The position numbers and the translations under genes were made by a program. A stretch of DNA of 64,000 bases from Klebsormidium nitens (lineage: Eukaryota; Streptophyta; Klebsormidiophyceae; Klebsormidiales; Klebsormidiaceae): the NCBI GenBank assembly GCA_000708835.1, contig DF237025.1, positions 172,959-236,958 of the forward strand, read 5' to 3'. The notes under the pieces were generated by a model. That model did not search any database. It was given only the letters and a program-made list of their open reading frames with translations, and was not told where the DNA came from. This document shows, piece after piece, positions 46,746 to 60,000 of this stretch (positions are counted from its first letter, which is position 1; each line of letters begins with the position of its first letter).

Positions 46746-48046
46746 TATCTGAGTGAGGCCCTCAATCATTACTGCAACTTCCAGCAACTACGACATGAGT
46801 TACGAATCTCGCGCAAGTGCTGATCCAAGTGAGACATGACTCCGGCTATACACTTACTTAAAGCGGCATGGCGTAGCAAGGTGTACGGTTTGGGGCCATG
46901 GCTCTTCTTTGGGGCCTTCACAAAGTTCACAATTCCTAGCTGTGCTTCCAGCGTTGTGATACACTTATCTGCTGCGCGGACGGTGAGCATCGGTGCCAGT
47001 CGCTGGGTCGAGTTGCCTTCTCTAGTCCAAAAAGACAGAGAGTTTTTGTTGGCAGATTCAAATGGACGAATTTTCAAATTGCCAGAATATGCATGCTTGA
47101 ATCTCAACTGAAGCCCACATGAATCCTTGCATGGAGATGAAGTTCGAGACGGTCCACCCCCACATGCATGACGTGGCTGATTGTTGACAACTACATAGCG
47201 ACGGCCGCTTGCAATTGTATGGAGTTGCATGATTGGCGAGATCGCTTGAATGCTTCATCGACGGTCGGACCGTCTCAGTGTCCTAAATAGGTTGATCTTG
47301 AAGATGCGGTGCATTGTGTGCTGCATTTGACTCGCATTCATAGAAGCTGCAATGGCAGGGGCATGATCGACATCACAAACGTGTGATCGAGGGCAATGAT
47401 TCATCCTATATTCAGGTCGGAAGACGGTATGCATAAGGTGGAGTTGACATATTGTTTGCACGGCTCCTGATTACTTGAAGCCTGCTTTCCCGAAGATCCG
47501 TCTAAAATTGAACATGGTTGAGAGCCTTCAAACAGTCATGGCTTCTCAATATCGCTAAACAAGAGTGATATCACAAAGCCACGACGGGAGTTACCTACCA
47601 CGGAGTTATGAGCCGCATTAATCTACCCAAAACCGGATCCTCGTGCAACTTACTGACCGTAATCCCGCTAGTGCGACCAACACATGTCGTGATGGCTGCT
47701 TGATGTACAAACTCATTTCTTACCTACCTCACTGAGCGATTTCGCCTACCTACCTGACTGAGTGATTTCTGGTTTCTGGCAGAAGTTTTCTCATCTTAGA
47801 CCCTCAGGAACTTAGGGAGAACACAAAGCAACCATCTTGTAAGACGAAACGAGCGCGCCTGTACCGCACAGTGGGCCCTTTCAGCCCCATTGCATAACCG
47901 AGACTTGATCATGGTCATGCAGAGCGCTCCCGTCGCGTCTTCTCTACCGATTACCTTAAAGTAGGCGTGGTTCGTGATCGAGCTAGGTACCGGTAGCTAA
48001 GCTTGCGCTGATTCGAGTGTAGGTTCTGCCGTTGCTTTTCGTCTGG
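46746..48046. other. Convergent intergenic region (BTB / NOS 3' ends)
   Basis: Holds the 3' UTRs of the BTB gene (+) and NOS (-). A short direct repeat (ACTGAGYGATTTC preceded by CCTACCT) occurs twice near 47724-47770. No gene was recognised. Confidence 0.55.
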
Positions 48047-51000
48047 TCATGTTCCATTTGGACCGGTAGGCTCCATCGTGCTGAATACCTCCTCGTGGTA
48101 GCGGCCCGATGACGCCATCGCGCCGAATCTTTTGGGTCCTGAGATACGAACAGAAAGTGATTACTAACACTGACGTCATTAGCTGAGACCAATCTTCCGC
48201 CGGCCCCCAGTTTTACAACCAGTAGTGCACCCTTGCTTGTAATCAGCTTTGCTTATGCAGTCCACTCATGGCAACACGGTTCCAAACCTTTGCATTCGTA
48301 GACCTTGACTTGACTTGATTCGCTTGAAGCTAGCATCAGAGAAGCAGGGTAGATTCGGAGACGACCGGCAACTCCAGAATATAAGTGGCTTGGTCATTTC
48401 AGCACTTTGCAGCAGACTCCGCGGCGACCGCCCTTTGCCACATCTGACCGGGATCTCACCCAGAAGAAATCGAAACGCGGCCGCGACTCCGTCGGCCATG
48501 CGCGAGCTCCCGCAGACGTACACGTGGCAGTTTGGGTTCTCCAAAAGAGGAGCGAGACGCTCCGCGCACTGAATGAGCAGCAAGCCAATTGTCAGGGCAA
48601 GTTGGTACGATGCGCCGTTGCCGCCTGTGTCACGATTCGACGGCAAAGTTTTGAGTAAACTCTGCAAACGCCTGCAGCTGTGAAGACTCTTTGCGTGCCA
48701 GTGTCATGGGCTGACCCTTGCAACCGGTTCGCATTCTCGATAAGTTTCTTGATACTGTAGAGAAACCTTATATTCATACTCAAGAGGAGGACGTCCTGGC
48801 TGGGTTTTACCGGCTCTGTATCGGCCCTTTGGGTTACACGGCCCTCCGGATAGAAATTTGGTTACAAAGCCGTTAACCAGGTCGAGTTATTCGCGGACTT
48901 CCTTTCTCACCTGCCGCAGTTTGTCCTGCACGTACTCTTTGGGGTGATTCCGGTCCCTGGAAAAAGCCACCGAGCGGAACGACAGCGCGCCTGCCGCGGC
49001 CGCGGTATTGCACTCTTTTCTGCGGAGGTTTCCAAAAAACGCAATTCTCAAAGGGCGTTCGATGCAGGGCTTGATCCTTTGTAAACGGTCGGCTGAGATG
49101 TTTGATGTTCTGTCTGGCAACGATCCTTCACATTCTTCAGAAATAAACGCAGAGAGTTTGCGGTCGAATCCTGATAGAAAAGCGTTCGAACGACTTTCAC
49201 GCCTACGATAGAATGAAATTCAGATAATCCTGATTCTCGATTTGGCTGACATTCGTTCGATGGCATCATCCGCGTGAAACCTTTCAAAGACACCACGGCC
49301 ATGAAGAAATTACGCCCTCCGTCACTTCGTTCTTGGAAGCCTGATTTCAATGAATACGGGTTACGACTAACCCGTTCTGGTTAAAGGGACGCCTCACCTG
49401 GATAGGTCCTCTTCTTCGCTGCGGCAGCCGTACAGAAGCGCGCAAGGACCGACGCCCCGTGCCCGGTTGGCTAGAACCGACCGCTGCAGCAGGAACCCTC
49501 GAAGGGGAGCAAACCCTGTGCCGGCCGCGACCATAATAACCGGGTGCTGGGAGTTCAAAGGTAGCTTGAAGCTGGACACCTGTCAAAGCGAGAAGACGGG
49601 AAGTCAGCCGTTGCCTTTTGAGAAGACACGAGCAGATTGAAGCCCGAGAAATAGGTTGCGGAGCGCTTACCTCAAAATCTCCTAACCACGGGGGGAGTAC
49701 GAGTTCCGCTACTAGGAATGTGGGCTGTTGAGAGTTGCGTGATACTCGCCGGAGAGCTGAACGGATTCGAAAGGCAGGAAATCTATGCAATCAGCCTCGA
49801 AAGTTTGAACGGGGACTCAAAATTACGAATGTAAGTTCAACGGTGAAAATGTCCTCGCATACGTTGGAATTGAACGCCGGTAGACACATCCACGACCGGT
49901 GTTTTCCCGGATCACTGACAAACCCAGAAGCAACAGTCGCTAACCCAAACTAGTATCTTGACGGCGTCTCCAAAACCTGGGTCGTTATCGTCCTTGCCCC
50001 GTTTTTAAGGGGTGGCCGGAGGTGCTTCCTAGCCTTCTTTTCTCCTTACGATCTTCCAAGTTGGGTTCATAGTCTCTTCAGCGTGCTTCTTTAGCACATA
50101 ACTATCTCCGTTCCGCCACCCTGCTTAGTCATGGGCCAACGAGAGTCGCCTGCCCTCACCTTCAGAATCTGCATTCTGACGTCATCTCCGGGTTGTACGC
50201 CTTCCGTCAGATAGCCCGAGCAGCTCCCGGTTCGTCTGCCGCCGCCGGGGGCGCTCCACGCCGTCTTTCCGCACAGTAAATGAGCCTGCGACACGTGGCG
50301 CTAGCAAAAATATACCCTCTTTCCACTCGATCCTTTTCTCGGCAATTCGTACCACAGCTTTTCTCAAGCGTGGTACACGGGACGCAAGCCTTACTCGCAG
50401 CGATAGAGATCCTGGGCCGCTTTGACATCGTCACCAATCCGTAAGACTGGACTCTGAGAGAACTAAACAGCAAAAAAAGAAGAGAAAACAAAAGTTGGCT
50501 TTCTCACTTCTCCCGGAGAAGCGAGCGCGCTGCTCGCGACGCTGTAGTGGCGCGCGTGGATCGGCGGCGCGAGCTGTAGGAACACTTCCACGGGCAGGTT
50601 TTGGGAGAGGGATGCGAAGAGGTCGAAGATGTCGAGCCACCTGCGAGCAACTCAAATCAGTCTGTGTCTCATTCCACTGAAACTTCCAAGGGGGATTGTT
50701 TCAAGCGCGAACGATTGCGACAGTGTTTGGACAGCCGCCAATGAAAGCTTCAAGGGAAAAGGACAGGTGATGTTTGCGAGGAGAAGGTTGGAAGATTTGA
50801 CTGTTCTTGCGAGTCAGATGGGTTCTTGAGGACCATAACGGTTGCTGGACAATGGTGGATGAGATCGGTTCCGGTCTACAGAGCCGGTACTTTTACCACC
50901 CTTCCTGGCACTTCCGTCGAATCACAGCCCCTGAGTTGAAGCTCGACGAGGGCTTCTTTGCGTACCTCGGTATCCATCCTTTATCCGACAAACCTTTGGA

Positions 51001-54000
51001 TACCACGTTCTAAAGTGATGAAGTCCTCTTGCTAATCTGACGACTCTTTCGGCCGCAAAGCAGACAGAAAAGACGGAAGTACTCTACGAGACTACTCGTC
51101 GATCAGTACGCTATCTCGTCTTTTGGGATCTGGAGACATGCCTGTTGTTTGCAGATCGTAGAGAATCAAAAATACCTTGTCTGGCGGCTGTCGTTCCAAG
51201 TGTCAAACAGCTGTTCGTCGCCCCCAAGCTCGGCGAGAATGTCAATCTGAACTTTTTGTCCCGCATACTGCGAAAGGAGCGCACTTTATACATCAGCACA
51301 CGTAGGGAAGCCGCTGTTAATCACAGATCCTGACCTAAGAGTTTTATAATCCGGGATTATGCGGAAAGTTCCAGATTTAATCGGCCAGCCAGCTGATCGA
51401 GGCAACCCAAGATGCAGGTCGGCACAGAATAATAATGAGATCTGTCATCCGGGTAAAAGATACACAGAGACCTTGCCCCCATCCATTCCGCTGTCAAAAG
51501 CCATGCAACCCCTGCTATCTAGACGTGAAACTCTTCCTGACGCAAGTTCATTCCAGAATGTACTTTCTACACAAAGACATTTCGTTTCAAGGCGCTGACG
51601 GACTAGACACATTGCCAAAGACGAAATGCTGGAATATCCATCACTTGCTTCTTAATGGTTTCTTTGCATTCGGTTGCTTACCTTTGAGAGGGGCGCAAGC
51701 GCCTCAAAGCGGACGGGCGCAAGAAGTGCCACGTGTCTCGTGAGCAAGTTCCAGAGGGTGTTTGGCAAGGGGTACGGTGGAGCCCCGCCCATCGGACCGT
51801 CCACAAAGAGCGGCTCCAGATCGAACGGCTGGGAGAGCGGGATGCTAAAGTGCGCGGCAAAGCGCGCGAGCGCTACGCGGTCCACGTGGTTGTTGGTGGG
51901 CAGTACGCTGACGTGATCACCTGGATGCGAGCACCGTGTCAGCTGATGATTGCTGATAACGGTTGTTTGGCTCACACGTTATGAATCGCTTATGGATCTC
52001 TGAGGGTTCTGCACAGCATTAGACGTCCGTGGGAACTGTCAAGCTGTCGTTTTGCACGGGGAGGAGACCCTCTTCGCGCTGAATAGTAACCCAGTTATAC
52101 GGTCTCTCGTATTGTACCTACCACAAGGTCTCACCCCTTCCTAAAAAAGCAAGGAGACTGTTAAAATCATGGTCTATTTCGTACCAGTCACAAGAGTGAT
52201 CCATTTGCATCCCAGCGTCCGTCGGTTTGCACGCGGGGCATTTGAGCAGGTCACGGCAAGTCATGGCTTGGTCACAGCGTAACCTGGGAAGCTAGAAGCT
52301 GACCTGGCTCGTACAAGGCCTCCGGAGCGCCCGAGAGATCCAGCCCGATGAGTTTGCTGGAGCGGCCTTCCGGACTCTTTGGGAGGAGTTCCTCGCACGT
52401 CAGCACTCGCGCCGTCAGGAAGCCGTCGGCCACGGGCGCGATCCGTTGTGAACCTGGCGGAGAGGAGTTTTGGGGTTTCAGAGTCAGGAAAGCTTGAAGT
52501 ATTTCAAAGGAAAAAAACGTTTTAGATTCTGTAGAAGCGAACATGTCACTTTTGTACGTTGCGAAGAGGTAACAAGCATATTGAGAGATCAGGAGACAAA
52601 CCGGCTGTCAAATCGGTTACATAAGAAGGTGACAAGCCGACCGCGACGGGCAGGCGCTGTGCAAGCCTAACGAGCTCGAGCTCTCGAGAAAGTGCTCACA
52701 CATAAGGATATTACCGATGTTGTTATCTCGACTGACTGGCAAGCGGCTTCAATGAGTGGCCATATGACGTAGAAGGGAACGCAACTCGATATTGCTTGCC
52801 TCTTCTTTTCACCAGCTTCTCGTGAGTTTTGAGGGTGCTGATAGTGTCAAAGGTGCTTTCTAACTGCAGTGAGTTGGCCCTCAGGCTTTCCTCGTGATCA
52901 TATCTTTCAGAACTAAAACCAAGAATAAGTCAGGAACCAAAAGAAGCGTAGGTCAGCTCTTACCGGCCAGAGGCACTATTTGGTAGCGGCACGTGAAAGA
53001 CGGATTGGGGGGCGACCGCTCCTCCAACTGGGCGAGGACGCAACTGGTCGCCCTCTCGTACTTAGGCTGCAACCGCACAGGGGTGTGATTAACCCAAGCA
53101 GGTTAACCGTTGGGTTTAAGCGTGGTCTAACATCACGTCTAGGAAAGCTTTGGAAACCAGCTAGTCCCTTAGAAAACGTCATTTCGGTCCTCAAGATTGA
53201 CGTTCACGATTTGAAGACAACGTCAATTCGAGGGGCGTTCTCGGTTCAGTGGTCTCTGAGCTTAGCACTTTCGCTTGGTTGAAAAGATCTGAAGAAGCGA
53301 CATAAGCATTATATCGTAGGTGAAAACTATTTAGTAACAGGAAAACGTTCTTCTTGTGCGCAAAGCACGTGATACGAACAAACTTGGATTCCGTCTGGCA
53401 CCAGTCCAGCATATGCATCTTCTTCGGTGGTTCGAGATCAACAACAATTGAGGGAGGAGGCCGAGATACGACGCCACTGGAACAATAGACGCAAACTTGT
53501 GGCGTCCCAGCAAACCGAATGCCTTTATAAACCAGCGGCAAAGCGTCGACCTACAAAACCAACACCGCATTCGTAGAGAAAGTACTCACCTTGACCGCCG
53601 ATGCAAAGCTCTCCACCGTGCGTCTCATCCAGTGAGAGAAGGCAGAGTCTCGATCGCCCATCTGATCCCCTCTGCCCACTGACGTCAACGACGCGCCTCC
53701 TGCAACGGGTGACAAAGTTCTGGAACGAAGCCTACCTCCGATCAGCTTTTCCAATTACGGTGATACCTTTCTTTGAAAGGTGTACGCTTTTGATTGGGTG
53801 GGATCGGCAGAATCAGTTTTACTGGAGGCCACGTAGCAACAGAACAACTCGGAAATCGCCCGTTTACAAATTTTCAGTTCCAGTGCATGTAGCAGAGGGA
53901 CCAGAAGTCGATTACCTGCCGCGCGCGCGGCCGCGTGCACGGTGTCCGCGGCCGCGCAGAAGCGCGGGTACGCGCGGCTGCCGAGCCCAAAGACGGAGAA

Positions 54001-57000
54001 CCTCAGCCCAGCGACAGGGGACTTTGGGCTGCCCCCGTGAGCAGCAGCCCAGTCGAGAAACCTGCGAGAAGTGTTATCAAATAATCATTATAATCAAGAA
54101 CTTCGAGAAACCTGCGAGACGGACACAGCCTTAGAGACCGGGAATTGAACCGGTCGCCGAATGCACTGGGCCGTGGGGCGTGTGGTGCTCGTTATCGGGG
54201 GTTTGTCGATCCTCGTTCGCGCGAGCAATCGAGGCGCTAACCGGGCCTGGTTAAGGGCGGTTAAAAAGGCTTCAACACGGTGGAAAGGAGTACAGGTTTG
54301 GACCTGTCAACTGGCGTCGAAGTCGCCACCTGGTACCTCGCACTGGGAGCTGAAGCTTTTTGAAACAGATGATACTTCTAACCAGTCAAACGATTAAGGC
54401 AGTCCGCTTTGTAAGTCTGATCAGAACGTGACCGTGTCTTCAATACGACCGCTTTGAAGGTCTTTTGTCTTCTCGTGGTCAATTGAACTGCTAGCAAAAA
54501 GTTGAAAAGGCTTACTTCAGTGCTGACGTCGGCAGTGATCCCGAACCGCAAGTGGAGATCAGCAGCAATAGCAGGTTGGCGGAAGCCAAGTCAACGGTCG
54601 AGAACTCCTCGATGCTGATTGTGGTGACATCGAACGCGCTTCCCAGCGCGCTACTTGTCTGCAACAAACAATCACAAAGTAAGCAGCACAATCGTCAGAG
54701 TAATAAGATCCCTTGTGCACGAGCGTGGCGAGAATTTAAGATCAGGCGAAGCTTCTCAAGTGGGTTGATATCATACGGAATTCGTTGGTGATTGCACTCA
54801 AGGAGACGGGCACCGATCAGCTATCTGAGAGCGGTTAGCAGATCTGACGAAAAGCAGGCTGAGCGCTGGGCAAGCACTTTCCTAGCACTTCTGAGCGATC
54901 ATACGCATGAGCTACAGGCAGAAAAGAACGGAAAGTGCGCTGATCTGGCAGCTGATCACAATGGGGAAAACATCCACCTAATAAAATAACCATCAAGCAA
55001 GCAGAAGGCGCGTCTTGTTTCCAACCTCACTTCGCTGATTACATTTCACCGAAGACGCTCTCTGCGCCTCAACAAGGAAACGAATGTCCATCTCACTCTC
55101 AGGGCGAACTCGCGCGCGGTCCCCGTCATGCTCGCGTACATCACCACGGCGCGCGGCCGCGCGGCCGCGACGCGCGCCTTGCAGCGCCCCAGGAAGCGGC
55201 ACACGTACGGGTTCAGGAACGCGGGGCGCAACGGGGCCCCTGGCGAGTACTCAAACCTCCCCCCGAACCACTCGCGAGCGTAGACTTTGAATTTCGGCGA
55301 TCGAATGTAAGCAGGCTGGAGAGTGTACTCGGTCGCTTTCGACAGGCCGAGATAGCACTTGCTCGTGGACGCAGCGACCGGGGGAATGATCCACTTCCAG
55401 TTGGTGGGCGTGTAGCCCCGCGCGGCCTTTTCGTCCTGTAAGGCGGCATAATATGGCTGGACTTTTGGATTCTGAGATTTTGGAAGTCCCGGTTTTGAGG
55501 TTTTGGAGCGGGCCAAAGAGATCATCTACCCGCTCTTGATTCGCTAGGAGTGGGCTCTTGATTGATCGCCAGATGCTCTGAAAGTTGCGGCTCGTGGAAA
55601 TTTTCGTCTTTGAGGCCGTCGAGCAAACGACGGTCGTGGTCGACAGGCATCGCTTAGTCAAACGGCTGAAAAGCTGTTTTGAGTTTATCAGGGGGTGAAT
55701 GGCTTGCCGTCGATGGAACGCTTGTACCTTGTTCCCTGAAGCAAAGCTAGAAAAGAGAGGCAATAATGGTTTTTTAAAGTGACATCGGCTGGTTTGGATG
55801 AGCTACCCAGCCCGAGATCCTCACTCGGAGGTTGTCTGGAATCTGTAAAGTGCCCACTACCATCAATCGGTGAAAGATTGTAAGTGCTTTGCTCGAGTTG
55901 CACGACAACAGCACAACGGCTAGCCCGACGGAGGTTGCTTAATCGAGACTGAATAAGGTTGGGATTCATTTCGCTCATACCCGCCACTTCGAGACTTCGA
56001 CCACCTCAAAAGTTTCCACCCAAGCCATGTGAGGTTCCATCAGGGCGTTCAAACTCGAAACATTCGTCTAAGGTCAAAAGCTCAGCAGCTGATCTGCTCT
56101 TTGGCACTTGAAACAGCACCCTAAGTACGTTGCGATCGTCTTAATCGCGTGTAAACTCGAATCGTCAAATGTTTACTGGGCTTACATGGTGCCACTTCCA
56201 GAACTGCTCCATCAGCGTGTGGTGGTCTGTCATTGCGATGCCGGCTCTTTGCCAGCTGTATAAGATCGCCTGCAGAGCGACCGAAAGAGTTGAGTCAGCA
56301 ACGGAAGCATTTGTATATCTTGGTGTTAAAGAGCGTGCGGTGGCATAGAGCCAAGTAGCTTTTGGAAATGGATTGGGTTTCTTTCCATTCCCGCCGCGTG
56401 ATGACTTTTGATTCGTCTGGTCAATATTCCAGTCCACTTCTGGAACATCCTGAAGCATCTGTTCGCGGTTGAACCGTAGCCGCGTACTCGAGACTCTGTC
56501 GTTTCGAGGCGTCCCGACAAGTGAAGGCTTCTCTCTCGCCTTTCCAGGTACGGACCAGCAACCTTGGCGAAGTTACCAGCCTGCTTGGCTGGTTGGTGAT
56601 TGCAACCCCATCAATTACTCGCTAAACAGGGCCCCTTTCTGAACCCCTTCTGCGGGCTTGAATTCGGCTGCCTTTGCGGCTTGAATTCGGCTGCCTTTGC
56701 GGCTTGAAGGCCACCGCTTCTCCCCATGTGGGCACAAATCTCGCCGTAAGAGCTTCCGCATTTGAGTGCCTGTTGAAGCGTTTGATGTACAAACGAGCCA
56801 GCCGGAGGACTCACGATCCCTGCTGGCAGAATTGCCACGTGTCCTCACCTGGTTGAGCGCCAGGAGCGCCGCGTCCTTCCACAGGCTAGAGTTGTCGTTA
56901 ACTGCTAACCCCAGATGGTTTGCGATAATTGGCAACACGTTGTAGCGCGACTCGTCGCTCAGGTTGCGAATGATCTCCGTGTCCGCGTACCTGGGTTAAG

Positions 57001-60000
57001 ATATAACCGAGGGTTGCAAACCGGCCAGATTTACGCGCGAGCGCACTAGGTCGAGGCGTCTTATAGACTGATGATGAGTTGTTTACAGGGCAAGTAGATC
57101 TTCAGAGCTTTGATGATTTTCGGGTTAAGGCCTATCTCGTGCAACAGAAAAGCCAAAAGTACGAAACCCTTGATGACGAGAAGAACAAATATGTTGTGCT
57201 GATTCAATTCTCCAGACTTGAAGTCACCCACGTCATCGCCAACGTCAAAGAGCAGATTGCGGAATGAGAAACCACAGGGTTAAGGCAAACCCACCAGCCA
57301 GTGAACGGCGCCCCGGTGTACTTCAGCCCCCCGAGCGTGAGCTGCATGTCTGAAACGCAGGGGATTCCGTACCAGCGGAGCCCCAGGCCCCCAAACCATG
57401 GGTGGTTAGGGTGGGTTAGCGGCACCAGGGGCACGTACTGGGGGGACACCTCGAACAGCTCAGGTTTTTTGTCTGGGCTCGGTTGGAGGACAAGGGGCAA
57501 GATGTCGAAATTGGTGCCTGCAGGGGGAAAGGCAGCCGTTAGGAAGGTCTTTTTCTAGCGCCGGCACTGGGCGCTTTTCTGTTCCTTTGGGAGCGATTTT
57601 GTGAAGAGCGTAGTGTAATCCACGCAACGCCTGACGTCAGCTTTGGGGACAGTTCCCTCAAAACATTTGGTTGTGTCGCTGCAAACCTTCAAACGCAATT
57701 TCGCTCGCGGACCGATCTATTGTGTGCCTCAAGGTCTAACGCGCTCTCCACCCGGAGCTTCGGCAGTATCTCTGCAATACTGAGTCCTGACCGAACCTGG
57801 CGGAAGGAAGCGTCTGTGAGCGCTTTTGCCCCGTTAAACTGTGATCAAAAGGCGTGCTCGCAAGGAAAACTGCGCGGGTGGTTGAACGAAGCAGAGAGGG
57901 CTGGCCATGCTCTGCGGACAATCCCCATACATGTACAGAATGCAGAGCTCAGCTTTTTCATTGCTGGTGATCCTACAGATGCAAAACTTCCAAAAGTGGC
58001 ACCAGTATCCAACAAACGTTTGGGCCCCGCACCCATCATTCATGCTGAATGACTCTTTGTCAGGGGGGTGAGAGTCCATAGCCGTGACGTCACCTTCGCC
58101 CTTCCAGCCGAAATGCCGCGTCAACATCTCGGTGAATGCCAGCTCGGAGGGATCCCCCTTGACCTCCATATCCGGTTGCCGATAGCCTGTAAGTAACAAC
58201 CGTTCATCGTTTAAGACTTGTATGTGCCTATCCAGTCTATCAACGGCAGTACGAAGAAAAGCTACCACTGTTGCTAGACTTACAAGCAAAAAACAAAATA
58301 CATTGGTAGTTCAAACGGAGGCCTTCAATAAAATGGACGCTTCCATGACCGGAGGAAACGTTATCTAAGCATACACTCGAGTTCCAACTGTTTCTTGAAA
58401 GTGAGCATTCTCAAGGGCCCTCGGGTCCCTCTGCGGGCCTCTGAGCCAAGAAGGGTCTCAAATGGCCCTCAGATGGGGTACCCACTGAGTGGGCTGGGCC
58501 GATTCAGATTCTTGTATCAAGTCAGTCCTGTGTCTCCGACCAGATCAAGGACCAAACCAGACGTTTGGGGCTGTAAACCCACCTGCAAACCGCATCAGCT
58601 GCAAATTCCACACCCGCGGCCCCCCCTGCTTCGTCAGCGGATGCTCCGGACGGAAGACGGTGACGTAAACCTCGGCGGCCCCGCTGCTCACGGCGAGGTC
58701 CATCATCTCCAGACACGCCTCGTTCATGCCCTGGCATAATGACGCCACGTGTGTTGCGTCAGCAACGGTGTGAGATCCAAGTGAAGTCTGACGTGCAGTC
58801 GCCCAGTGGCCGTGCGTGTGACGTCAGCAGGCTGGTACGGCTCTACCAACGACGTTTAATACGTGGTGGAAGGCTCACTTAGGCGACGTCGTTGGTCGTC
58901 TGATCAGCCCAAAAGCACGGTAGTAGCTTCGAACAACCCACGACTGATGTCTATCCAACGAGTTCATTACACGTCAACGAGAAAGTAATTTCGCTTGGAA
59001 CTAGTAAGACCCCTGTGAGCCCACGTTTTTGGGCCGATATGTCCGTGCAGCACTCCGTTTGATCTGAACCGATTTCCTAGAAGTGAAACCGTGCATTCAG
59101 ACGCATCGGGCGGTCTGGGTTGGGACTGAAGCAAGCGAACACAGGAAACGATTTATCTTGACGCTGGGTTGTGCAATTGATGCCGTCTGTCTAATCGTAC
59201 CTCTGCTGTCGACACGTGGCGCTTGTCTAGCAGCCGCAGAGTGCTCCAGTACTTCCGGTTGGAGCATTTGGGCGCGTTCCTCCAGGCAACACGCACACCT
59301 GAGGATGAGACGAATCTTGAATGAAGAAGACTGCATGAAATCGACGGCTTTTCGTAAACAACCAGTGACGTCTCTAAGGAAGAGTTGGATTTTCAAGAAA
59401 ATCATGCTTGGTTGGATCCATCTGAGCACCTTGAGAACGGAAGATGGGGCAAGGCGGCTTCCCAAATCGGCAACCGACGTCCGATGCAGGGGTTTCGAAA
59501 GCGAACCGAAAGAGGAAAAACTTCTTTGATTGAAGGTCCTGTGTGCATCATTACAGACGACTATTGGCAGACGCCGAGAGAGAAAAGGAAAGACTCAGCT
59601 TTATAGAATATTGGAGAGGGTTCCTCTTGGGAGACTTTACAGTTCCGTCACTTTCGGAGGGAATGAGAAGCCTCCGAGGGCGAGAGCAGGGTGTTTAACA
59701 CCTCACCATGCTCCAGTTCGTCCGTCGTGTGTGAATAGGTCCCCTCCTTGTCGATGCTGGCAAGGATCTCAAGCACTCTTCGGGCCTTGACGTCCTTCGG
59801 GGACTGCTTCTCGTGGTGGTACAGTTCCTAGACCCGGGCAGGAAGAGCTGTTAGATACTCAATACACAGTACTTTAAACTACTACAGGAAGAGCGCCCTA
59901 GAGGGAGCACCCTCTATCAAAGAGCAGTGCAAGTGAAGTTGGGAAGTTCATTCTTGCCAGCCTGATTACTCGGAAGGTGAGCCCCGAGGCGCGGGCCGCG

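Noticed and set aside
54130-54170. tRNA T-arm-like sequence (CCGGTTCAATTCCCGG on the minus strand)
   Set aside because: No matching D-arm, anticodon arm or acceptor stem at the right distance; it lies inside a NOS intron.
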